DNA from: Diploptera punctata
Lineage: Eukaryota > Arthropoda > Insecta > Blattodea > Blaberidae
Length of the DNA stretch: 64,000 nucleotides
Direction: 5' to 3'
Assembly: GCA_030220185.1 (NCBI GenBank)
Contig: JASPKZ010003435.1
Coordinates: forward strand, 814,501 to 878,500
Shown here: positions 43,949 to 56,954 of the stretch, one piece after another
Layout: each line of letters starts with the position of its first letter
Numbering within the stretch: position 1 is the stretch's first letter
Notes under the pieces: model-generated
What the model saw: the letters and a program-made list of their open reading frames with translations, nothing else
Database searches by the model: none
Told to the model about the DNA's origin: nothing
Made by a program: the position numbers and the translations under genes

Positions 43949-46900
43949 TTCTCTACAAGCCAAAAATATTGAATAGAAAACATGACTAACTCAATAGTAT
44001 TATAAAATATGATAATTATTTTAACATTATGTGTAAAAATCGAGATCTCGTAGGATCTTCTCATATTTTGTATCACTTTCTCTGACCATTTTGGTTTTAC
44101 ATTGTTATCCCTTTCTTGAAAAGCTACAGCTTCTTCAGCCGGTTTTTGGTTACGCCTCTTTATCAAGTTTGTTTTGATAAACGATTATTAGGCATTCTTT
44201 GTACATGTTCAAACCAATTACATTTATTTCTGTATATTTTCTCGTTTATAATATATATTTGTAATTCATCTCCGATATCATGACTTCTCTTTTGATCTCT
44301 TAAAGATGCACCTGTAACGGATCTCAGAAATCTCGTTTCTATTGTCTTAATTTTATGTTTATCAGAGATCGCTAAAGGACGTTAGAACGGCTACTGTTTT
44401 GTAAACTTACAACTCTCTTGCGTTTTTATTTATCCTTCGTATTTCCTAAAACTTGATATAAAGTCTCAGGTTACACAACAATTGGGTAGATTCCTATTTT
44501 AAAATACCCAGATTGTATTGAAGTTCATCTATTCTTTTTATTATTGGTATCCGTACTTCTATAAGGTATAACTTTAGCTATATCCATCCATAGTAATTCT
44601 GCCCGAAGGCAGGTCCTTCACTGCAATCATAGCATTTGCATGCTATGCTTGCAGCTTTACTAGGGAATTGTAGGTGTGGTAGCTTCCCGCTGCTTTCCAC
44701 ACCGGTGAAAGATGATGATGATAATGATAACGATGATGGCCATATGATTTCGGGGACCGTTTGGGCCTTAAAGGTTTCCTGACATTTGTCTTACAGGTGA
44801 GGAAAATCCCGATAAAAACCTCACCCAGAAAAACTGCCCCGACCGGGGGATCGAACCCGGGCCCGCTGCGTGGAAAGGCAGCACGCTACCTCGAGACCAC
44901 AGTGGTAGACTTTACCTATATAGGCCTATATATAAACATGTATATAGTTCCGATTTCGATTGAGGGTCTTTCCACTTTTCAGAGGTTGCCCTTTTACCAG
45001 CCGGCTGCTGGCCCTTCACATCCACATGTGTCAATCACAGAGGTAGATGATCAACAGCCAGTGTAGGGAATGTATTAATTATTAATGTAAGTTAGAGTTA
45101 GTTATTTTTTAAAGTATTGATAAAATATGTGTGGTTAGCATGTCGAGTCCCCCAGCCGTTATAGCTGGTTCCTCAACGTGGAGCCGCTACTTATCGTAGC
45201 TACCCAATTGCCTCACGATGCTGGGTGGGCACCGGTCCCATACTGGCCGAAATACCATGAGAAAATTTCTTCCCCCATGGAGACTCGAACCAGCGCAAGT
45301 CCCGCAGCTCTGCGCCAAGGCTTCCTACCTTAACCGCTCGGCTACGGCGCGGGAGTATATAGTTCGAGAAGTAAAATCATTATAGTTAGCACTTAAAAAT
45401 GAACAACTTTACATACGAGTTATCAGCACATTAATATCTCACACACCGAGTCTAGTTTATTCCAGTGTGGGATATAACAGCACACCGTGACTTTTCACTG
45501 TTATGTTCAGGTCTACGTATTTATTTTTTTAATGAATAAATAAAATGATTAATCGGTCACGTAACACATCGTAATTATAAAATTCCATCCCTGAACAATT
45601 TTGTGAGCTGAGGAAATGCAATTAAAAAAGAAGTTTCTAAGTAATTTACTTAGGTCCTTTCTTACATACAATCTGATATACACAGCATGCATTGAACTGT
45701 AGTGAATGTACTATTTATTGACTTATGTTGCCTGATTTATTCTGCTCGCTTTCTCTACAGTTTAACATTTTAAATTCATCATCAACAACAACAAGGATTA
45801 GGCCCAATGGCCTGTTCCGATCTCATTATAGGTCGAATTGGTCCTTCCATCTCTTCAATGGTCTTCCCAACGTTCTTCTCCCGTTTGGTTTATAATTATA
45901 CATTCTTCTTGGTATGCGCTGTTCATTCATTCGTAATACGTGCTGAAGATAAGCATTTTGGTAATATGTTATTCTTTCATAGAAATTAAATATATTAAGT
46001 TCTGTTCTTTTATCTTCGTTTTTCTTTTTATCGGTCCTTTGGTATCCTGCTATTGCTCTCAACATCTTCATTTCAGCAGCCTCTATTTGTTTACTATCTG
46101 CCTTTGTTAATGTTCAGGTTTCACATCCATATATAAGAGATGGAACACATTTTAAATTAGAAATACAAATATGTAGACGCATTTTTTTATTTTATAATAC
46201 ATTTATAAATCGGCCGCGGTGGTTTAATGGTAGTTTTCCTTGCTTCTAGTCCCGAGGGTCAAAGGTTCAAACCCGGACGGGGTCGATGCATTATTAGTGT
46301 GGAAAAATCCAAGGGAAAATATCTCTGAGAGGGATTTTAAGCCGTGGGTCCCAAGTCTGAATATATTCATATTTTCATAAAAGAACCGCAAGCCTGTATT
46401 AAAAGCATCTCTGCAAAATTTAACCGACCTTAATCCATCCGAGCAATACCTTAGTTGCTCACTAGATGTCTTTTTGAACCGATATGCGGAGGGAATGCTG
46501 AAATGCTCCTATAGTATAGATGATAAGGTTATAAAATTTGTTATAGTTCCAGATATTTTCATTATTCTTGTAATTCCAACTTAAATTCTACCCCCCTTAA
46601 AAATAAAACTTTACATGGATAATGAAAATATCTGGAATTATATTTATTATTGACATAAGTGTAACTATATTAGATTGGTTAAAACCTCCCACTGGGGATC
46701 AACCTAGTTCCCACGCAGGGACGTATGGGGTATAGGGATAATCAATTTATATACTATTATCTTCATGTAATATTATATTACGATGCGGGGTTGGGAAGTG
46801 GTTTTTACAGAATCGAAGAAAATCGCTCGGTTTTTAATTTCCGAGATTCTGTAAAACGCTTCACAAACGTGCGTTGTATAGTAATTTTTGCGCGATGTTG

Positions 46901-48602
46901 TTTTCAAAATAAGAAATAGTAGTAAAATAAAAACATCTTTGTTGGAAATATTTTCGTTCATTATGAACAACTGACTAACGTTAGCAGTGTGGGCAATGTT
47001 TATTAGTTGACAACAGTAGGCCTAAGACCAATATAATGATAAAATGTCGGTTAGTAGCGTATTTATTGTTTCATAATGTTTCAAATAAAGTTCAGTGCAT
47101 TTAACGTGAAATGATTTGTTTCGTATAATGTATATTAACACTACTTTTTGCATATTTTTTTGTATATACATTTATGTAGAATACATGGAGGGCAGTGGTT
47201 TTACTTACCATGCGCGTCTTTGTAATATGTAATATTACAGTATAGTTTGTATTATAGTATACTTCTTTAGGTTGGCAACCCAGAAATGTAGGAAGTTGAA
47301 CTTTCAATCATGATTTCCATTGCTGTAAGTACGACAAAATGCACTATCGCGCAAAAACTATCTTATGATGCGTAGGTGCAACGATTTGGGACATGCAATG
47401 GTTCGGATCTCCATGGAGGAAGACATTTTCTCATGGAATTTGGGACAGTATGAGATATGTGTCCAAACAGTATGTTGAGGTATTAGGGTAGCTACAACAA
47501 ATAGCGGCTGCAGGAAAAAAAAGTTCTAGGGTGTTCGATATGCTGTTGTCCATACCTGAAGTTAACACATTTGAATATGAGGCCAGAGCCAGGTGGTAGA
47601 TCAAAGGCCTTCTAGGCCTATAGTGCCATGCATGAAAAGGAAGCTGTCTTAGTGTATAATGTGTAATATAGTTTTATAAATTACTTGTTTTATCAATAAA
47701 ATATATGTATAATAATTCAGGAACTGCATCACTCAAAACACAACTTTCGCTGTTATGAAGGTAAATATTATGTATTTCTTTATAACACATACTTTTATAA
47801 TCAATATTGTGTGTACTTTCCGTGCGCAAAAAAAAATTGAACAGTGGTGTCGTCCACAGTCTCAAATAGACAACTCTGCGAGCGGAGAAGCCATTCTATT
47901 GATAGATGCTTCTACAACAATCAGCCTTATCTGACATAAAATAAGCCACTCACTTTGGAGTATAAGTTCAGGCAGATGTCGATTTCCACTTAAACGCAGA
48001 ACACCCTATAGGTCTATTCAAACGAAAATGTGTTTACTCAAAATTACGAATATGTTGAAACATATATGTATTCATATACTGTCAGATTCTATTTTATTAA
48101 GATTTTTTAACTTTATAATAAATATAAATTTATATTTTTTTCTCCTGTTTCAAATCTTGTTTCCATTAGATGAATATCATAAATCAAATTGTTGCCAAAA
48201 GTGCGGCAGGCATACTTATGAAGTATTTCAAGTCTTCTGCGCCAAATCGTCGCTTCATGGACTCCAATTTGTAGGAGAAAAGAGTAACATTTTTCTTAGG
48301 TAAGTTTCCTCTATTATAAACACATAAACAGTAACCTACTAGATAATATAACTAGAATTTAATAGAGTCCCCCTTAGTCAACTAGAAAATAACATGAGCA
48401 AAGTAAGTTTTTTTTAGAACCAAGAACAGTCATCATAAACTGGTAAGCAATTCGATTGAGAGCATAATTACTCAATAGTACTGGTTAAGAGAGCTCTAGG
48501 ATGAGGACTTAAGGGGAAATGTTGATGTCGAGAATACCTTCCCTGTCCTCACAACATATTGTTGAATCATTAGTGATTTGCCCACTAGTTATATTTGATC
48601 AG

Positions 48603-48655
<53 letters not shown>

Positions 48656-48838
48656 GGTATGATAAGAAAAATAAATGCCTGGACGGAATTCGAACCCGGA
48701 ACTCCGAGTCTGTACCTCACCACCAGGCGAATCCAATCCAAACACTTATTTTTCTTATATATGTATTATATTCTCCATTATTACTAGATGTCGCGAGAAC
48801 TCGGTCTTCACTGCCATATAGTAACTGACTATAACAAG

Positions 48839-48876
<38 letters not shown>

Positions 48877-50587
48877 ACCGCTGTGGTCTCGAGGTAGCGT
48901 GCTGCCTTGTCACGCAGCGGGCCCGGGTTCGATCCCCGGTCGGGGCAGTTTTTCTGGGTGAGGTTTTTATCGGGGTTTTTCCTCACCTGTAAGAAAATGT
49001 CAGGAAAACTTTAAGACCCAAGCGGTCCCCGAAATCATATGGCCATCATCCTTATCATTATCATCCTTACCATTATCATCATCATCCTTCACCGGTGTGG
49101 AAAGCAACGGGAAGCTACCACACCTACACAATTCCCTAGTAAAGCTGCAAGCATAGCATGAAAATGCTATGATTGCAGTGAAGGACCTGCCTTCGGGCAG
49201 AATTACTATGGATGGGTATATATATATAATTTTCATTATTATTGTTATTAGTTCATGTTTTTTCATGGTCAGTATAATCAGTCACGTATGATGGAGGACA
49301 GTACATCAATAGTAACACCTCATAGGAGGAAACACATTTTATTACAGAACAATAATAATGCTGCAAATTGTTTAATTATAATAAGATTCATAACTTTTAA
49401 ATGTACTTTATTATTACTTAAGAAAAATCTTTATGCTTGGATGTTAGGTTTTCATAAGTAATGCCACGAGTGATTTCCAAATTATCGATAAATTCACGAC
49501 TCACGAAGTGAGGAGTGAATTTATGTAGAGAATTTGGAAATCAAGAGTGGCATTTGTTAGGACTATTTAACGAATAAAATTAAGCTGTTTACTCACAAAT
49601 CATTATTTAACTATAGTTATTTTAAAATATTTATATATTTAATGTAAACGGCGATGTTTGAAAACAAATGAGAAACGATAGGTACGCTTCTACTGCTTCT
49701 TTTGTTTATCACTGCAACCAGATCATACTATTTATTGCCAAAGGAACGCAATATTGTAAGAATGCTCTCTAGTGGAGAAAAAATGAAACACATCAATTTG
49801 TATATTAATTCATTTTTGATGTCGTATGATGTAAATATGACAATTATTTTTTTCTCGATTATTACCTGGGAAAAAATACATTTAAGAAAGTGCAAACAGT
49901 GGTTTCTTTTTTTGGTGGTATAATCAATTGCTACAAATGTTGACATGTAAGCACTATTATATACAATCTGGTAGCCGTATTTGTTATAGGCTCAGTCACT
50001 GCAAAATAACGGTCAGACCTGTTCAGAATATTAAAAAGGAGGAGCTTTGTTTAATATATGATAATCCTAACACTGATAAATATTTCGTGAAACACGACTC
50101 TGATTGGTTGTAAAACAGAAATCATTGAAACGTGATTGGTCATTGACTCCCATTTGGGGCATGAGTTAAATAGTCATTATAAATTATATTAAGCCCTGAA
50201 ATTAAAATAATTTAATCGGTAATATTTTATTTGCAAATACTTCTATGAGTAACACCACCTAATTCTTGGTTTGTAAAAGTAACCTAAGGAAAATATGTTT
50301 AAGAAAACATTCAATGAACTATGATGATCTTGAAGAAGATTTCCGAGCTATATGCCGTGGTCTCGAGGCTTGAAGTTCCCCGACGTTTCGCCAGAGACTG
50401 TGTCTGGCGAAACGTCGGGGAACTTCAAGCCTCGAGACCACGGCCTACAGCCCGGAAATCTTCTTCAAGATCATCATACCAACTCCGGCCGTGAAAGCCT
50501 AAGTCAATTTACATTCAATGAACTAATTAAATATTATTCTCCAATCAACTGTCCTCGTTATATTGGTCAGTTTTTTGGATATATCCA

Positions 50588-50624
<37 letters not shown>

Positions 50625-52975
50625 TATTATTTATTAGGTCTTATAATACAATTATATGACAGATAAAGTTATATCCACCCATCCATCCATCCATCCATCC
50701 ATAGTAATTCTGCCCGAACGCAGGTCCTTCACTGCAATCATAGCATTTTGATGCTATGCTTGCAGCTTTAGCTATGAAATATGCTCTGTTACGTTAAGGG
50801 AGGAGAAAATATTTATAGTATTTGAGAATAAAGTTTTCAGATTTTTTGGCCCAAAGAGAAGGGAACAGACACGTGAATGGAGAGGACTACTTAACTGCAA
50901 GCTACATTATCTTTATGGGAATCCAGATGTAATAAGAACAGTAAGTCTTGTAGGCTGCTATGGACACGACATTCGGTAGAAATTGGGAATAAAAGAGGAC
51001 ACACACAAACACAAGTACATATACATACATTTCTCATAATTAAAAATTCACTATCACTCTCCAACCCATATTGTCATGGCAGCGCGAACATAAACTCTCC
51101 GTGTATCCCTATCCTGACCTAATATTTCCCATTTTTCCTGTATAAATTACCACCCTATAATCACTGTAAATAAATAAATTTCAGACGGTGTGTGGAACAA
51201 TACAGAGAACATTCAAAAATAAAATTATAAAAGAAACCAAGATAAAAATGTATAATGTTATGGCGGTTCCCACAATATTGTATGGATGTGAAACTTGGGC
51301 TCCAGTGAAAATACAGAGGGATAGAATACAGACAGCAGAGATGCGGTTCCTAAGACAAGTAAAAGGATGTACAAGACTTGATAGAATAAGAAATGAGGAT
51401 ATAAGAGAAGAATTGAAAGTACAGCCTTTATTGGATAAAGTCACGAATTACAGACAGAAATGGATTGATCATATGGATGGAATGAGTAAGGAGAGAAATC
51501 CATTGTTAGCCAGAAATTATCAAGCAAGAGGAAGGCGTGATGTTGGAAGACCTAGAAGACGTTGGGCTGATGCAATATGAAGTCGGAACGGGCAATTGCC
51601 TAATCCCTGGAGTGATGATGATGATGATGATAATCACGGTCAATGGTATTCTTCCACTTCATTCTTGGTCTATTTACTGTGCGCCTTCCCTACATGGAAT
51701 TTCCACACACCTCCTTCATTCCCCATTCTTGTCCAATGTCCTCCCAATCGCAATCTAGATTTAAGTTCTCTTTTTACATCGTATTAACATAACCCGCGGA
51801 TACACACTCTTCATACATCTCTATCCTGAGTTAACACTTTCCAATCACGTACTGTACAATTCACCTGCCTCTAATCAACTTATTCACTCACCTCATTCTT
51901 AAGCTAATTATTGGGCGCTTTCACACTGATTTTCTACACGAAATATCCCAAATTAATTCACCATTAGTGCAATGTGTCCTGTCCATCGAAAATAAGCAGT
52001 AAAATCAATGAAGATGATTGAATTCAACATGTTTTAATTTATTTTTCTTTTTTAAGAATATTTTGGGCAACCATTATTCTCGTGGCGCTTGGAAGTTCCA
52101 TATATCATATCTGTAAACTTTACAAGAAATGGGAAGATACTCCTGTTATGGTTACTCTGGTCCCTAGACCTAAGAAGATAGAGGAAATATATTTCCCGGC
52201 TGTAACAATTTGCGCTCCACCGATACTGACAGAAGCTGCCGTTATAGAATTCATCAACAACTCGTAAGAAACACTTCTCTCTACACCTGTATAATTTACT
52301 TCTTTTTTTCAAATTATATAAACAGTAAAATTACTTATTTATTGCTACGTTAAATTAAATGATTAGCGTAAAATATCCCATTAAGGATAGAGACTGCTTA
52401 TATAATTTAAGCTCTACATGTCCTGGTGCTTTTTATTATTTTTAATATACATTATCTTCAGTCACAAATCATTTGTCCTCTTAAGTGTATTCGGATGTGA
52501 ACAGCAGTAAAATGTAACCCATAATTTTAAAAAATGTGGTATATATGATTATAATTACCTTGTATCATTTTAAAAATAATTAAAGATACATTTTAAATCA
52601 TGAATTTACTTTTCATGACAACTTAAATCATTCTGTATAAATTAATTGAAACAAATAAAGATTGGCCATCTGTTCTATTCGACACATTATATATATATAT
52701 ACTACACAAAAATATTATTATGACATCTAAATATATACAAGCGTTACTGCTATAAAGTAAATATTCTCTTTAAAAATTTGCTTCCCTGTTACGGTGGCCA
52801 CTAGATGTCAGGGGAAACGACATCCCGCTTCGTCTTGTGTGAATTGAGAATACTACATATATAAGAAAAAAGTACGTTTGTGTTGGAATACTTGGGTAGT
52901 TCAGTTGGTTAGAGCGCTAAACCTACAGAATATAGAGACTCGGGTTCAAATCCCGACTCAAGCGTTAATTTTTCT

Positions 52976-53037
<62 letters not shown>

Positions 53038-56000
53038 TTGGCGGCGATGTTATATAGTTGCACACAACATCCCCTTGCTTGCTGCACTCAACTGCAGAGA
53101 CGCAGCTGGTATTTTCTAATATATATATATACATATTATATGGAGGACTTAGGGAATAACATGATAAGCCGCACATTGTTCTTTCTGAGATACAAGGATT
53201 GTAATGTTTCAAAAAATAATAAATGCTGATTGGGCAGGATTGGTGTTAATACATTGTGTCTATATGTTTTAGCTCAACACTAGCGCACTTACAAATTATT
53301 TTTATGGATATTTCAATACATTTATTTGTTATCGTTGTAATAAATGACTATTCTTAACAGAATGTTGGCTTATGTTACCGCCCTAAACATTTAATATACA
53401 TATATTTTTAACTTCACAAAGTAAAATACCATTTTTTTAAACTTTTAAGAATTGTTCTTAAAATAACAAATAAAAAAAATTAGTAGTTGAGGATGACGGC
53501 TCGTGCCAAGTATTTATTTTGATATTTTACATTGTGACTATTTAACTCAATGAAATTTTAATATGAATTTTATCAGTATTGGATATAATTTAACTTTCTG
53601 TCTATATTCTCTGCATGTGTGTGATCAAAAGTTTAAAATCATCTCCCTAAACGTCGTGTCCCTGTTCAGCCAGTGTGGCATGAGATATGTAAAAGTACCT
53701 ACGGGGAGAAGTTCAACTAAGGTAAAGAAATAAAGTAAATTATGCATTCACGTAGACTTTCACGGCCGGAGTTGCTATGATGATCTTCTTCAAGATCATC
53801 AAAGTAAATTATATTTTTTACGGCAATTAACACAATTACGGATATTTTCAAATCAGACTCAAACTTTATGGCAATGTAAAAAAAGCACCTTCATTTTAAC
53901 TTCAGATAATACCATACACAATGTCCCGCGCCGTAGCCGAGTGGTTAAGGCAAGATGCCTTGGGACATGCTCTGGTTCTGTCATGGAATTTCGCCAGTAA
54001 TGGGACCGGTGCTCACCCAGTATCATGAGGCATTTGGGTAACTACAATAAGTAGCGACTCACAGGTTGAGAAAACCAGCTATAACGGCTTGGGGACCCGA
54101 CATTCTGACCACAAGTCACTCGTACACTGGCTTATGATTGTCTATCTCTGTTATTAACACATGTGGACATGAGTACAGCAGCTGGATGGTTGCCCAAGTG
54201 CCTTCTATGCTTGACGCTCTTGGGGGGAAAAAAATGAGTAGTTCAGCGACGTTTCAACTAATGACATATTTCAAATTATTTATTTGTAAAAGGAGAGAAT
54301 TATCTCCATTACCATTATCTTTCTTTCAGACCTATGTACTATATACATGCATATTATATGGAAAGAAAAATTAACGCCTCAATCGGGATTTGAATCCCCG
54401 AGACCGCTAACTTTATATGTTAGTGAGATAATATTAATTTGTCTTTCCTTATATACAATTCTCTATCGTAAGAGGCAGCTGTCACCTTACGGATTATATA
54501 ACATGAAAGCATTTTTAATGAGAATATTTTTCTTTTTTTTAATTTCAATGTTATAATTAAATGTTGGCATTTAGCAATGAAGGTCATAGATAAAATGACT
54601 ACATACAAAGATGTGTATATACCTTACCAATAAGGTGATTTGAATATTTTTTGGCTACAGACATATCACTTTGGATAATATTCACTTAATTAAGTCATAT
54701 ACTATTATTAATATGTTCTAGTCTTTCAAATAATCCGGAAGACGTACACAATAATGTGCAAATACATACGTACACAATAATGTGCAAATACATACGTACA
54801 CAATAATGTGCAAATACATACGTACACAAATAAACATTCCTATACTTATACACGTAATAGGTAACTTATATAAAGAAAATGTAAGTTTTAATCGTGGTTA
54901 ATTATTTCTTTAAATCATTTTGTAATTTATATTTTTTTCAGAAGCGATAAGAAACAGAGCAAACAAATGATAAAAGATTACTGCAGAAACAACGAGGAAG
55001 GCTGGAATGTTTTTACAGTAAACAAGAGCCTGGAAAAATATGTAGGTATAATTCCATATTACGTTAAAAAACTTTACAATGCTGACAATATTTCTTTGTA
55101 AAAAATAGAATATTTATTTACCTTGCCAGTATAACTGTATATAGTTTATTATTCAGACTGAATGGCATGTTGTGCTATCCCAGTATTATGTACATGAGAG
55201 GAATAAAAGTCTACATTACCATGGTGAGTAGAAACAGGTTCTACTCCTGTGGCCCATATCGCTACATGTTGGTTGGGCCCATAGCTGCGACGGAGAACTA
55301 CAACGCTTCCATTGGCTCATAATGCCATTCTTTGTATTCCTCAGTCATTGGAAAGCACCCTGAAGGACCTTCAAGTAGATACCCTCAACCACACATTTGC
55401 AATGCCTATAGGGTGCCAACCTAACAATTGTTTGTTAACATGAGATGTGGTGAAGCGTGATATGAAATGGATGAACTAGAAATAAAATAACATGGAGGAG
55501 TGGAAAGGTGAAATGGAGAATGTTGGTGCGATGAAATTCAGAAAAAAATCTGAATAATCTCAGTATAGCCCTCCGGTACCGCAAAGATTCGAACGTAGGA
55601 TCCCAGTCGCGGCAGCGCGCGCGTTTGTCAAGAGGCAAAACACTGGTATACTGGTATATTTTCTCAATAAACCTTAAACTGAAGCGATTCTTTCAGTTAC
55701 ATAGATGTGTCTCATAGAATTTTTTTAAGAGACGAAAGAAAGGATTACCGGTATTCATGAATAAATTGCTTAAGACATATTTTTTGACGAAGGAGGAATG
55801 AATATATAGGTGAATGGACAAAACTAAATAAAAACTGAGCTAAATATGGGAATCCAGATGTAGTATATATAGTTAGCTCTCGAGGCTGCGATCGACGGAA
55901 TATGTAGAACTAATGAATAATGGAATTGTGGGATGGAACTGCTTGTGAGAAAAAGTAGCCCAATAGATAGGAAGAATAAGATTAGACAATTTTGATTTGA

Positions 56001-56908
56001 TGAAGATGAATTATAGAGGGCACGACTAGAAAACTTGGAGAGCTTACGTCCGAGCGGCAATGAAACCCCAAATTAGAAAATACAAATGAGTTGATTATTT
56101 AATGTATGCAATATTATATAACAGACATATGTTAACGACAATTTTATTCACTGAAATATTTATAATCTAATATCTTATCAATAAAGCAACGGGAAGCTAC
56201 CACACCTATAATTCCCTAGTAAAGCTGCAAAGCATAGCATGAAAATGCTATGATTGCAGTGAAAAACGTGCCACAGGGCAGATCATTATACATAAAAAAT
56301 CTTACCATTATTTGAGAATAAAGTTCTTAGAACAGGGCACAACACTATATATAAATAATCTTAGCACTATTTGAGAGTAAAGTTCTTAAGAATTTTTTTG
56401 GACCAAAGAGAGATGAACAGACGGGGGAATGGAAATTACTTAATAGTGAACTACATTGTCTTTATACTATATGAAGCCAGATCTATAATAAGAACAATTA
56501 CATCTCGTAGACTGGGATGAGCAGGACATGTGACACGAATGGGGTATGAACGATGTGCAATGTAAGCTCATTGTAGGAAAACCTGAGGGAAAACGCGCTG
56601 TTGATAGGCCAAGAATGAGGTGGAAAAATAACATTAACTATGATTTGGGGAAAGTAGATTATACAAAGAATCATTGGAAAATATTAGCTCAGGATAGGAA
56701 TGTATGGAGAGCTTATATCCGCACGGTCATGAACCTACGAGTTCGGTAGTGCCAGTGAGTTAGTTTAATATGTTATCAATGGCATAATTATGAATATTCC
56801 AGAATAAAATCACAAATATTTCTTTAATCGATATCTATTTATTACACAGGAACTGCATAAATTAATTCAAGAGCAAGTGCATTCATGATCTAATTTTATT
56901 CGTTTATG

Positions 56909-56954
<46 letters not shown>

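Noticed and set aside
43869..44166. 98-codon minus frame with Arg-Glu repeats and Tyr-Ile repeats
   Set aside because: Translation of the (CT)n and (TA)n microsatellites; only its first part belongs to a LINE relic.
44761..45066. 101-codon frame
   Set aside because: Spans a reverse SINE1 and a reverse SINE3, so it cannot be a gene.
48873..48945. Functional tRNA gene at SINE1 head
   Set aside because: Box A and B are present but the cloverleaf is incomplete and the same head occurs in at least six SINE copies.
55046..55050. Alternative donor GTATAA for ppk exon 4
   Set aside because: Would put exon 5 out of frame; the upstream donor at 55042 keeps the frame.
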